26,039 bases of DNA from IMG/VR virus record IMGVR_UViG_3300028024_000175, positions 1 through 26,039 of that record. One strand, 5' to 3'. The stretch is from a virus. Shown here piece by piece: positions 14,460 through 21,656 of the stretch. Both the position numbers and the translations under genes were made by a program. The first letter of the stretch is position 1, and every line of letters begins with the position of its first letter. The notes beneath the pieces are model-generated. The model was given only the letters and a program-made list of their open reading frames with translations, was not told the origin of the DNA and made no database searches.

Positions 14460-15296
14460 TCAGGTATTTTGCTGTAACTTCCGATACTCGATGTAGAGGT
14501 CCCAATAGCGTTCCAGACCATCGCGCAACTTTCCTAAAGCATTGGCCCGACTCATTTTTTGATGAACGCGGACGGCATGCAGGCTGATGCCGAAGACGGC
14601 GACCTGCGTGACGATCCGAAGCGTTTCAGGGGCCTTGGCCGAGAGGTCGGCGGTCCATGGCAGGTAGCAGGTTTGCCGTTCGGTATCCAAATCGTCGGTC
14701 ATGTCCGGGGCTCGGAAGCCGCCGCCGGACGTCCGCCCTGCCCCGTCCATCCGACCGATCCTGGCCTGGCCGGCCGCCGATATCGCCTGGAACACGCAAG
14801 CGATGCGGCGCGCGGCCGCGGCCTGCTGAGGGGAGATCCGGTCCTGCTCCCGCTCGGCTTCCTCAAGCGCGCGAATTGAATCACGCCGAGACGGCCGCGC
14901 CAGCTGCTCAGGGGTCGCGCCCTCGTCATCCTGGCGTGGCGGCACCCGCACGTGAGCGACCAGCTTGGCGAGGTCCGCCATGCGCGCGGTCATCGTGCTG
15001 ATCTGGGCCGTCACCATCGCCTCACGGCCGTTGGCGCTGAGGTACTTCTGGCGCCGCTCGATGTCGGCCGTGAAATCGTCCAGCTCCTGCTGCGCCCGCG
15101 CAAGGCTGACCTGCAGCGTTTGTGGGATCAGCTCCCGACGGTTGACCAGCGTCTGGATCTTGCCGTCAAGCTTCGCGATCTCCTGCTTCACGCGCTCGAT
15201 AGCACCCGGTTTGCCATTCGCGATGGCCGAGGCCAGGACCGCCACCTGCGCGGCCCAAAGATCCCTGTCCTCGTCCACCCTTGCAACTTCGGTCAT
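14460..15296 (-). CDS. Coiled-coil protein, last gene of early operon (late regulator candidate)
   Basis: I start this at the ATG at 15296 (MTEVARVDEDRDLWAAQ); a TTG at 15326 has no ribosome site. The result is 278 residues. Residues about 40-110 form a long coiled coil (VKQEIAKLDGKIQTLVNRRE, LARAQQELDDFTADIERRQK). The C-terminal part (DRISPQQAAAARRIACVFQA, then IVTQVAVFGISLHAVRVHQK and KLRDGLERYWDLY) vaguely recalls DUF6456-type alphaproteobacterial regulators ('...l.p.q..Aa.r...df.....' and a final 'G...LR..Ler...'). Its place at the end of the replication operon is where Q-like or RinA-like late activators are encoded. The regulator role is a hypothesis from position and weak similarity. 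Confidence 0.6.
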   Translation of the reverse strand: MTEVARVDEDRDLWAAQVAVLASAIANGKPGAIERVKQEIAKLDGKIQTLVNRRELIPQTLQVSLARAQQELDDFTADIERRQKYLSANGREAMVTAQISTMTARMADLAKLVAHVRVPPRQDDEGATPEQLARPSRRDSIRALEEAEREQDRISPQQAAAARRIACVFQAISAAGQARIGRMDGAGRTSGGGFRAPDMTDDLDTERQTCYLPWTADLSAKAPETLRIVTQVAVFGISLHAVRVHQKMSRANALGKLRDGLERYWDLYIEYRKLQQNT

Positions 15297-15340
15297 TCCT
15301 GCCGCCGTCCCTTTTCCGTTGTCCAATGTGTTCAGGATAG

Positions 15341-15628
15341 CTACCGATTAAGTCGCTCCAAGACGCCGATCAGCCGGTAGAGTTCTTCCGCCGTCTCGCG
15401 GTCGATACGGCCACTAAAGGCGAGACGACTGACGTCTTCGCGGGACCTGGTGGCCGTACTTTCGCGGATCGGATTGATCCATAGCCGCTCTAGCCGGATC
15501 GATCGCGGAACCTTTGAGTAGACTTCAAGGCGGGCCTCACCGAGCTGCGACGGCTTCAATTTGTTGATGATCTCCAGCATCTGGCCCGCTTCACCCGTAA
15601 GCACCACGCTCAATTCGATCGGCTGCAT
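15341..15628 (-). CDS. Small early protein of unknown function
   Basis: This encodes 95 residues, starting MQPIELSVVLTGEAGQMLEI with GAAGGA about 8 bases upstream. The first 35 residues look like a beta-alpha unit and residues 60-95 form a helix ending LYRLIGVLERLNR. It lies between the helicase gene and the coiled-coil protein in the early leftward operon. No family recognised. Confidence 0.65.
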   Translation of the reverse strand: MQPIELSVVLTGEAGQMLEIINKLKPSQLGEARLEVYSKVPRSIRLERLWINPIRESTATRSREDVSRLAFSGRIDRETAEELYRLIGVLERLNR

Positions 15629-15666
15629 TTTCCATTCCTTCTCGCCGGACGATCCTTACAGAATGA

Positions 15667-17118
15667 TCAAGCTACCTGCCGGCTGTCCTCGGTATCGACG
15701 ACCGTGTAATGGTTGTCCTCGGTGCTGAAGACGACCTCGACCTCGCCCGGTACACCGATCTGGTCGTGATACTTCGATTTCGCGATCTTGATGATGGTCA
15801 CGGGCCTGCCATCCCGAGCGCCCATCCAGACCACGATCCCGACATCCGACTTGTTCGCCCAGTGCGCCGAATCGCTGATGTCGTAGAGGGTCGGCATCGG
15901 GTAATCGCCGCTCTGCCGGTCGCGGTGCAACTTGGCCGGGTGGGCCGCCACGACCAGATGAACCTGATACCGCCGAGCGAACGCCTTGAACTGCTTGATC
16001 GCAAAACCGGTGTATTCGGTCATCGTCATTTCCGGTGGCCTGACGTGATCCATCTCATTCCAGGGGTCGATCACCACCATCTTCGCCCCAAACCTCACCA
16101 CGGCCACCGCGCATCGCTCCAGCAGCCAGGGGAGCGTCACGTCATCATCGAAGCCAGGGACGATGAAGCAGAAATGCTTGTCGATCCATTCGTCGGCCCT
16201 TGCGATCTCCTCCTGGCTCTGATGGATCACGCGCTTCCGGTTGAAATAGGTCCGCAGGTTCCGCTTGTGGTCGGTCTGGGCGATCTGCTCGAAGCTGGCG
16301 AAGCACGTCACCCAGCCGTGATGCATGGCCTGACGTCCAGCCACCTCGTTCAGCCAGCTTGACTTGCCGTGCCCGGGGATACCGGTGACGGTCACGAAAT
16401 CGCCGGGCCTCGGCCGGTAGTGGTTGTCGATCACCGGCATGCCCATGGGGAACCGGAGCGGCGTTTCCAGCGGCGGGAGATCGCCCATGCGATAGACGCC
16501 CGGCATGTCGCACCATTGGGCCTTCTGGATCGTGCGCTTCACGCCCTCGACGCCATAGGCTTTCAGCGCGTCGTTGAGATCCTTGCAGCCCTTCGGATAG
16601 CGCACCCACTTGCACCTGACGCGGCCAATGCGGATAGCCAGATCATTCATCAGGTTGGACCCCGGACCGTCTCCGTCAGTCGCCAGGATGATTTCCCCGC
16701 AGGCCTTGAGATAGTCCAGGATCTCGGAAACGTAGCTGTATTTCTGGCTGTCCTGGTTCGTGACCTCGACGCTGGGTGCGCCATCGGGAACGCTGACGGT
16801 ACGGACAAATCCGCACTGGATCGCGGCCAATGCGTCGAATTCGCCCTCGGTGATGATCAGCGGCTCAGTCGCCAGTGATGCGTCGGTGATGACGTCCTGG
16901 TTCCAGAAGACCTTCGGTGCCCCGGCGTCCTGGTAGAATTTCTTCTCACCCGAAATCGTGCGGCGCTTGTGGTTGACGGTTACGCCGTCGACGTTGAAGG
17001 GGATGACGATCCAGTCTTCACCGCCAGGCCTCTCGACACTTTCGACTCCAAACCTCGCCAGTGTTTCGGCGTCCAGGCCTCGATCGCTTAAAATCTTCAG
17101 GTGCTTGTCGGTTAGCAT
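15667..17118 (-). CDS. TOPRIM primase / DnaB-like replicative helicase (T7 gp4-like, lacking its zinc domain)
   Basis: Starting at ATG 17118, this has 483 residues. The TOPRIM domain shows LIITEGEFDALAA (about residues 87-99) and ILATDGDGPGSN (about 144-155). The helicase core has Walker A GIPGHGKSS (about 246-254), Walker B MVVIDPWNE (about 347-355) and VVAAHPAKLHR (His about 393). The enzyme makes primers and unwinds the fork. T7 gp4 and its relatives carry a zinc ribbon at the N-terminus of one long chain, but here the ribbon is in the preceding gene in a different frame. AAAGG 8 bases before ATG 17118 supports a separate start. Confidence 0.92.
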   Translation of the reverse strand: MLTDKHLKILSDRGLDAETLARFGVESVERPGGEDWIVIPFNVDGVTVNHKRRTISGEKKFYQDAGAPKVFWNQDVITDASLATEPLIITEGEFDALAAIQCGFVRTVSVPDGAPSVEVTNQDSQKYSYVSEILDYLKACGEIILATDGDGPGSNLMNDLAIRIGRVRCKWVRYPKGCKDLNDALKAYGVEGVKRTIQKAQWCDMPGVYRMGDLPPLETPLRFPMGMPVIDNHYRPRPGDFVTVTGIPGHGKSSWLNEVAGRQAMHHGWVTCFASFEQIAQTDHKRNLRTYFNRKRVIHQSQEEIARADEWIDKHFCFIVPGFDDDVTLPWLLERCAVAVVRFGAKMVVIDPWNEMDHVRPPEMTMTEYTGFAIKQFKAFARRYQVHLVVAAHPAKLHRDRQSGDYPMPTLYDISDSAHWANKSDVGIVVWMGARDGRPVTIIKIAKSKYHDQIGVPGEVEVVFSTEDNHYTVVDTEDSRQVA

Positions 17119-17296
17119 TTTCAACGCCTTTGAAGCCGCAGTGGTGACAGAACCAGGTCGCTGTATCGCCGTCGATCTTGACCGACAGGCAGGCCTCGGT
17201 CTTGTTCCGCCGAGTGTGCGAGCATTGGGGGCATAGGGTTTTCTGGTTGCCTTGTCGGGGGTGTTTCAGCGTGATGCCGTGAGCCGAGAGGTTCAT
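17018..17296 (-). CDS. Primase zinc-ribbon protein
   Basis: This encodes 92 residues from the ATG at 17296, whose A is the last base of the previous gene's stop (TGATG). MNLSAHGITLKHPRQGNQKT is followed by CPQC, a Lys/Arg-rich SHTRRNK stretch and WFCHHCGFKG: the four-Cys zinc ribbon of T7 gp4-like primases, which reads the primer start site. After the ribbon the frame runs on for about 35 residues of no recognisable type, overlapping the TOPRIM/helicase gene by 101 bases. That tail looks like a shadow of the helicase gene. Confidence 0.8.
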   Translation of the reverse strand: MNLSAHGITLKHPRQGNQKTLCPQCSHTRRNKTEACLSVKIDGDTATWFCHHCGFKGVENANRQAPEDFKRSRPGRRNTGEVWSRKCREAWR

Positions 17297-18216
17297 CACA
17301 GCCCCCCGAAGCGATGGCGGTTGAGATCGACCTTGGGTGGCTCTGGTCCGCCGGCGCTGAGGCATTTGGTGATGAAGCTCACCGGCTCGACGGCTTGAGC
17401 CAGCTGCGCCCGAGTAACGGCGTCGATGATCGCTTCGTCGGAATAAGCCTTCCGCCATCGACCAAGGATTTGCCGGCACTGCTGATCGGACTTGCCTGTG
17501 GCGGCGATGAGGTAGGTTAACGGCTTACCCCAGATGGTCGGGACGGGAGGCATCTGAACGACCCCAGCGACGCCCTCCGCGTCGATAGCTTTAGCTATCG
17601 TTCTTTCTTTCTTACCTTTACTTACCTTAAGAGCGTTTTCCGCTGGATTTCCGACGGAATGGCTTTCATTTTCCGTCGGAAACAGATCACCTTTCCGGAT
17701 CTCATCTTGTGGAATATTGTCATCCGTCTGTTGGAATTCCTCCGGGATGTTGACGGAAATCGGCTCGGGCTCTGGCGGAAGGGGTGCCTGCTTTTCGTTG
17801 TTTTGTTTGCGTTTTCCGTTCTCTTTCCGGATCCGGTCACACTCCCGCTGCCATTCTGCCTTCATCTTCGAATTGAACGAATCGGCCGCCCGTCCACAAA
17901 TGACCTCGTGATACAGGCGCCCGTCGCTGCACTTCCTCCATCCGTAGAGGGCGCCCTCCCTAACGCGCCTCCACTCCTTGATGACGCGGCCAAAGCCAGC
18001 CAGCGCCGCGAGCTCTATGTCGTCGTCCGGCAGGCTTCCGGCCGGGACCTGGTGCCAGCTCGCACACCAGAGGAGAACGCCGACCATGAAGTGCTCGGGA
18101 TCGGCCGAGGCGGCGAATCGACTGTCGCGTAGTTGCCGGACATGCAGTGGCATATAGGACAGGCCGGTGAGGTCGACATGTGCGGGTATGAAGGGCGCTG
18201 GCAAATGATCCGTCAT
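17296..18216 (-). CDS. DUF1376-like phage replication protein
   Basis: This encodes 306 residues. Residues 20-115 (SYMPLHVRQLRDSRFAASAD, LLWCASWHQVPAGSLPDDD, LAALAGFGRVIKEWRRVREG, CSDGRLYHEVICGRAADSF) are a clear DUF1376-type N-terminal domain with the 'W..vPAgSLPDDD..La.l.G' signature. A charged Lys/Glu/Asn/Pro-rich linker covers about 120-205. The C-terminal part (PTIWGKPLTYLIAATGKSDQ, QILGRWRKAYSDEAIIDAV) resembles the DnaD/DnaT-like ends of phage replication initiators. It probably helps load the helicase encoded just downstream. Family firm, role inferred. Confidence 0.85.
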   Translation of the reverse strand: MTDHLPAPFIPAHVDLTGLSYMPLHVRQLRDSRFAASADPEHFMVGVLLWCASWHQVPAGSLPDDDIELAALAGFGRVIKEWRRVREGALYGWRKCSDGRLYHEVICGRAADSFNSKMKAEWQRECDRIRKENGKRKQNNEKQAPLPPEPEPISVNIPEEFQQTDDNIPQDEIRKGDLFPTENESHSVGNPAENALKVSKGKKERTIAKAIDAEGVAGVVQMPPVPTIWGKPLTYLIAATGKSDQQCRQILGRWRKAYSDEAIIDAVTRAQLAQAVEPVSFITKCLSAGGPEPPKVDLNRHRFGGL

Positions 18217-18223
18217 TTTGTTG

Positions 18224-18409
18224 CTACCGTCGCGCCGTAGCGCTGTTGTCTAATCGTCCAATGCGAGTGACCGCGGTGTCCCAGTTTCCCCGAATTTGCT
18301 TATGCTCGATCAGTTCATTGAGATACGTTGTCGCCATCCTCGCCGCCCTTCCCCATTCCTTTGTCGCTTCATGCGATTGAATCCCCGCAGGAGGGCTGGC
18401 AGAAATCAC
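18224..18409 (-). CDS. Possible small early ORF
   Basis: This would encode 61 residues (starting from GTG 18409). It fits neatly between its neighbours: 16 bases after the HTH gene's stop and 7 bases before the DUF1376 gene start. No ribosome site is clear at 18409. An inner ATG (MATTYLNELIEHKQIRGNWD) with GAAGG about 9 bases upstream would give about 36 residues. Without homology evidence this stays a candidate. Confidence 0.4.
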   Translation of the reverse strand: MISASPPAGIQSHEATKEWGRAARMATTYLNELIEHKQIRGNWDTAVTRIGRLDNSATARR

Positions 18410-18425
18410 TCGTTGGTGATGCTGC

Positions 18426-19004
18426 TCAACCGCCGTCGAGCGCCTTCAATGCTTTCATGCCCTCAGCGATCTGCTGGAACGCCGCAGCGCGGCGATCGCA
18501 GAGTTTGATCAGGACGCAGCCGGTCGGCTGAAGAATTTCGTTTGCGAGCGCATCGTCGGCAAAGGCGAGCAACGCCATCAGCACGGGCCCGCTTGGATCG
18601 TGGTTGCCGCTCATCAAGTTATCGACCGTGCTGGCAGAACAGCCCAGGCCGCGCCGAAGGTCATCTCTCGTCAATGCCCGCGCATTGACCCGGTGCCACA
18701 GCGCGTCGCTGATCCGTTTTCCCAAACTTTTGGGGGAATTATTTCGATACTTCACGGCTTCCTCCATCACAGATTGTGTCTGTGACGAAGGGGCCGACGG
18801 ACAAGGCAACGAGGTGACGGATTGAGAGCCTACCGAATAGTTTCGATTGGAGAGCTTGCGAGAAAGATCGTGGCTGACATGGCGCTGCAACGCCGATCGG
18901 CCGGTGGTGTTCTGAATGGAAAGTCCAGCGGAGCTTATCGCAGCGGGGCTCGCGATAAGCTCCGCGGGAGGATGCGGCCTGCGGGCAGCGGCGGAAAGGG
19001 TCAT
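18426..19004 (-). CDS. Early HTH regulator-like protein
   Basis: The frame from ATG 19004 has 192 residues. That start has a strong site (GGAGGGGGAGTCT) and an ATGA overlap with the ORF before it. The recognisable part begins near residue 84: SLGKRISDALWHRVNARALT, then RDDLRRGLGCSASTVDNLMS, a helix-turn-helix, and LMALLAFADDALANEILQ. A GTG at 18755 (MKYRNNSPKSL) also has GGAGG 6 bases upstream and may be the real start, since the first 80 residues look low-complexity and cover a long hairpin (18928-18965) and an inverted repeat (18767-18785). It is probably a CII-like or second-tier early regulator; target unknown. Confidence 0.65.
   Translation of the reverse strand: MTLSAAARRPHPPAELIASPAAISSAGLSIQNTTGRSALQRHVSHDLSRKLSNRNYSVGSQSVTSLPCPSAPSSQTQSVMEEAVKYRNNSPKSLGKRISDALWHRVNARALTRDDLRRGLGCSASTVDNLMSGNHDPSGPVLMALLAFADDALANEILQPTGCVLIKLCDRRAAAFQQIAEGMKALKALDGG
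18767..18785. promoter_or_regulatory. Operator-like inverted repeat before the internal GTG start
   Basis: TCACAG-ATTGTGT-CTGTGA is a perfect 6-bp-arm inverted repeat, 12 bases upstream of the GTG at 18755 that has a strong ribosome site. A second nested repeat CACA-GAT-TGTG is present. It could be the binding site of the HTH protein encoded here. Confidence 0.45.
18928..18965 (-). repeat. 14-bp perfect inverted repeat with 10-base loop
   Basis: GCGGAGCTTATCGC and GCGATAAGCTCCGC are perfect reverse complements separated by 10 bases. In the leftward early transcript this makes a very stable hairpin with no following T-run. It lies in the segment between the Cro-like gene and the HTH domain. 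Confidence 0.75.
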
Positions 19005-19165
19005 AGACTCCCCCTCCCCGCCACCGCGATGGGATTGCGCGGATTTAAGTTGCTGCTTCCGGCAGGGAACGATGTGCCGGCTGTGATTGGCCCATCACCG
19101 CATACGGGAACACTCATTGCTGAGTGCTCTCGAGCGCCGTTACCGTAGTGATTGCGACCGGTCAT
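19001..19165 (-). CDS. Possible 54-aa ORF coupled to the Cro-like gene
   Basis: ATG 19165 overlaps the Cro-like stop as ATGA, and its own stop overlaps ATG 19004 as ATGA; two such overlaps in a row suggest a real coupled operon. The product (MTGRNHYGNGAREHSAMSVP at the start) has no domain I recognise and is Gly/Pro/Ser-rich. No ribosome site of its own is clear. It may be a short leader whose translation carries ribosomes onto the next gene. Confidence 0.4.
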   Translation of the reverse strand: MTGRNHYGNGAREHSAMSVPVCGDGPITAGTSFPAGSSNLNPRNPIAVAGRGSL

Positions 19166-19407
19166 GCAACATCGGCTTGCTTCTGTTGCACGACACGGCC
19201 CGCCTCGATAAGGCCCCCGACGGTATCGGGCAGTTCGTGAGAAGGAGCGGCAGCCAGGACGGCGGTTAGCCGCCACGGGGGAATTCGCCCCGACCTCACC
19301 CAGCTGTGGACCGTCGAGATGCTGATTCCTAGAGCTCGAGCGAGCGCGCTGACGCCGCCGAATGCGAGGGCGATCAATTTGACGTCAGAGACAGAGGGCT
19401 TTTCCAT
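19162..19407 (-). CDS. Cro-like regulator (carph-isopro type HTH)
   Basis: This encodes 81 residues. FGGVSALARALGISISTVHS, then WVRSGRIPPWRL is the short carph-isopro helix-turn-helix found in many alphaproteobacterial prophage Cro-like proteins. It diverges from the CI-like repressor, the classical cI/cro arrangement. No ribosome site precedes the ATG, and the promoter predicted at 19415-19444 puts the transcript start at about the ATG, so it is probably read from a leaderless mRNA. It opens the early leftward operon. Confidence 0.88.
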   Translation of the reverse strand: MEKPSVSDVKLIALAFGGVSALARALGISISTVHSWVRSGRIPPWRLTAVLAAAPSHELPDTVGGLIEAGRVVQQKQADVA

Positions 19408-19414
19408 GTCCGTA

Positions 19415-19444
19415 AATTTACGATAATCGCAATAAATTCGTCAA
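19415..19444 (-). promoter_or_regulatory. Early leftward promoter
   Basis: On the minus strand TTGACG (19439-19444) and TAAATT (19415-19420) are separated by 18 bases. The operator at 19418-19432 lies across the spacer and -10, so repressor binding would block it. Only 7 bases separate the -10 element from the Cro-like ATG. Confidence 0.65.
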
Positions 19445-19467
19445 GACTATTCTTCCGATTTTCGCAA
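19418..19467. promoter_or_regulatory. Left operator pair (TTNCGA-N3-TCGYAA)
   Basis: TTACGATAATCGCAA (19418-19432) and TTCCGATTTTCGCAA (19453-19467) share a 6-3-6 dyad pattern. A separate perfect palindrome CGTAAATTTACG (19411-19422) overlaps the first. They lie between the divergent Cro-like and CI-like genes. The same motif appears again at 20279-20316. Confidence 0.75.
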
Positions 19468-19508
19468 TCCGTAAATGACATCAAAGATTTCAACGTTTAG
19501 AAGGTGTT

Positions 19509-20153
19509 ATGGCTCGGAGAATCGTATCTAACCCCTGGTTCAATGCTCAGCTCAAAAGCAATGGGTTGAATAAAACCCGCCTTGCACGAGCTGTCGGCAT
19601 TCATCCATCGGCGCTTTCGAATATCCTCAGCGGCAATCGACGCCTCCAGTTGGATGAAGCAAATAAGATCGCAGAGGCCCTGCACCGGCCGGTCGTTGAG
19701 GTGCTGGAGCGTTTCGGGATCTCCTTCGGCCCGGGCCTTGGCGGCTCCGGCCTTTTGTCTGGGCAGATTAGCTCCGAAGACAAAGCCGTCTTCTTCAATG
19801 AAGCCACAGGTCCGGTCGAACTGAAATATATCGATCTGAGCATCGGCCTTTTCTATAGCTTCCTTGAGTTTACAACGAATGAGGCGGCTCCGCGCTATTT
19901 CGCCGGGGAGCTAATTGGAATCCAAGAGGAAAACGATCTCGATGCCTGCCTCGGCGCCGAGGCCGTGGTTGGCCTGAAGGATGGTACAGCGGTCTTTAAG
20001 CGCGTGCAGCCAGGCAGCGGCCCGGGCCTCTTCACATTGATTTCGCTAAATCAATCCCGCCCCGCCCTCATTGATGTGCCGCTTGAATGGGGCTATGCGG
20101 TCGGCGTCCACGTTCCCATCAATGCCGTGCGATCTTCGGACAAATTGCCCTAA
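19509..20153 (+). CDS. CI-like prophage repressor with degenerate S24 domain
   Basis: This encodes 214 residues from ATG 19509 (AGAAGG just upstream). Residues about 8-65 are an XRE helix-turn-helix (LNKTRLARAVGIHPSALSNI, then LSGNRRLQLDEANKIAEAL). Residues about 125-205 align with the LexA/S24 fold of phage repressors: YFAGELIGIQEENDLDACLG, VVGLKDGTAVFKRVQPGS, LEWGYAVGVHVP. The lysine of FKRV (K164) fits the catalytic Lys, but where the GDSM-type nucleophile serine should be there is FAGELIG. The protein would thus hold the prophage silent without RecA-stimulated self-cleavage. It is the only rightward gene between two operator pairs. Confidence 0.9.
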   Translation: MARRIVSNPWFNAQLKSNGLNKTRLARAVGIHPSALSNILSGNRRLQLDEANKIAEALHRPVVEVLERFGISFGPGLGGSGLLSGQISSEDKAVFFNEATGPVELKYIDLSIGLFYSFLEFTTNEAAPRYFAGELIGIQEENDLDACLGAEAVVGLKDGTAVFKRVQPGSGPGLFTLISLNQSRPALIDVPLEWGYAVGVHVPINAVRSSDKLP

Positions 20154-20196
20154 CATGCGCTCGCAACCCAAGAACAGTAGTCGCTACGGCTTATCC

Positions 20197-20218
20197 CTTG
20201 AACCCGCGGCAAGTTTTT
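20197..20218 (+). terminator. Weak terminator after the repressor
   Basis: CTTG and CAAG pair around a short loop that can add two inner C-G pairs, followed directly by five T residues. It is a weak candidate, 44 bases past the repressor stop. Confidence 0.3.
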
Positions 20219-20278
20219 CTTAGTCCTCCGACAAACAGGCTGTTTCGGGACGCTTGGCACCGCCCCAATTTAATTTCC

Positions 20279-20330
20279 TTACGATTATCATAATTATTTT
20301 CTTGCGATTTTCGTAAGAAACTGCATATTC
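20279..20330 (+). promoter_or_regulatory. Right operator pair and early rightward promoter region
   Basis: TTACGATTATCATAA (20279-20293) and TTGCGATTTTCGTAA (20302-20316) repeat the motif seen left of the repressor. TTGCGA (20302-20307) plus ATATTC (20325-20330), 17 bases apart, can serve as promoter elements. The surrounding 20154-20445 stretch otherwise holds no gene I can support. Confidence 0.65.
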
Positions 20331-20445
20331 ATCCCATCAGCCATCGCTGATCACAGCCGCCTCCTCCCCGCACGCGGCCGTGGGATTGCCAACGCCCGGC
20401 GCTGCTTCATCCCCAGCGTCGGGCCGGCAAATTGGGAGAGCGAAA

Positions 20446-21000
20446 ATGAAAGTAACCTCAATATCGACCGCTGCCGCGCAACCTCAGCTGGCCAGCAACG
20501 CCAGCGATGAACTGGCCATCGACGAGGCCATCACGATTGCCGCTTGTGAACTCAGGGAGCAAATCGCCAACATCACCGCTGCGTACGGGTTGATACATTT
20601 GCAGGCGCCCCAGGGTGATGATGACAAAGATGGGCACGGCGAACTGATCGTCTATTTAGGCGAACGCATCTATATTCACTGTGACCATATTAGGGAACTG
20701 GCTAAACGGCTCAGGTCCAAAGATCCCAAAAGTGCTCCCTACCCGAAAATCGTCACCGATATCACTCCAGCCGCTGAGCTGGTCGGCAGTGCGATCGCCC
20801 ATCACCTTAAAGGCTTAACGACTGCGGCAGATCTGATCCGTCAGCTTGCGCCCGATAAAGAGGGCCGCGATCAAGCACGAAACGAAGCCACTCGGTATCT
20901 GGTGCAACAGATTTTCAATCACGTTGCCGAGATTGATAAGGAAGTCATGCCCATTCTCTTGGGCGGGCGCGATTACATGGCGCCTGTCGCCGCGCTCTAA
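20446..21000 (+). CDS. Early rightward protein 1, unknown function
   Basis: This encodes 184 residues starting MKVTSISTAAAQPQL with GGGAGAG before the ATG at 20446; the upstream frame from 20380 is not supported. It is mostly helical and acidic (DEAITIAACELREQIANITA, IHCDHIRELAKRLRS). The first 30 residues are Ala/Ser-rich. No catalytic motif, membrane segment or metal site is evident. It is the first gene under the right operator pair, so it should be repressed in the lysogen and made early on induction. Confidence 0.7.
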   Translation: MKVTSISTAAAQPQLASNASDELAIDEAITIAACELREQIANITAAYGLIHLQAPQGDDDKDGHGELIVYLGERIYIHCDHIRELAKRLRSKDPKSAPYPKIVTDITPAAELVGSAIAHHLKGLTTAADLIRQLAPDKEGRDQARNEATRYLVQQIFNHVAEIDKEVMPILLGGRDYMAPVAAL

Positions 21001-21054
21001 CGGCACGCGCCGATCCGGACAGCCCCAAACTCGTTATCTCATCAGGAGAGCACT

Positions 21055-21579
21055 ATGCAGATCCGTCAGATTTCAATCTCACAGACCGAAGCTCACAGCA
21101 GCACCGCTGCGATTGCAACGGCCGCTCTCGGTTCCCCAGCAGCAGATCCTGTAGTGAGGATGATGCGGCGCGCCAGGCAGGCGATGAACATGATGTTTGA
21201 TGCTGATGAAGCGGGGCTTCGCGCGACAGATCTCGCAGAAAAACATCGGCATCGGGAGACCGAAGAAGCGGCTACAAACGAGCTGACAGAGATCGAGCGG
21301 CAGATCGGCGAAACTCCTTGCTCTACTCTGGAGGGTGCGCTTGTCCATGTGATGTTTGCACTTTCATGGAGCGAGCCTGGCGGTGATGACAAAGAGGCTG
21401 ACGCTGAGCGTTGCCGTCGTGCTGACTTTGTCCTCACATCGGCCCTTAAGGTGCTCCTCCAGGCAACTGGCTTCGACCTGCAGTCGGTTCTTGGCGAGTA
21501 TTTCCTGACCGATGACCAGCTTTCGCTTTTGGGCGATCGTGGTGAGGCGCCTCCCACCGTGGCGCAAGCAGCGGAATAG
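21055..21579 (+). CDS. Early rightward protein 2, unknown function
   Basis: This encodes 174 residues starting MQIRQISISQTEAHSSTAAI with AGGAGAG before the ATG. The body is helical and acidic (MMRRARQAMNMMFDADEAGL, RETEEAATNELTEIERQIGE), with a long internal helix from about residue 110 to 145. The short N-terminal Ser/Thr/Ala-rich start recalls that of the preceding gene, which may reflect common origin or shared localisation. No family recognised. Confidence 0.7.
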   Translation: MQIRQISISQTEAHSSTAAIATAALGSPAADPVVRMMRRARQAMNMMFDADEAGLRATDLAEKHRHRETEEAATNELTEIERQIGETPCSTLEGALVHVMFALSWSEPGGDDKEADAERCRRADFVLTSALKVLLQATGFDLQSVLGEYFLTDDQLSLLGDRGEAPPTVAQAAE

Positions 21580-21656
21580 CAACGGAAATTGAGTGAATGA
21601 CGGTCGTGCGGACCTGCGGCCGTCATTCGCATCGCGCTCAGCGAGGAGCTTTTAAA

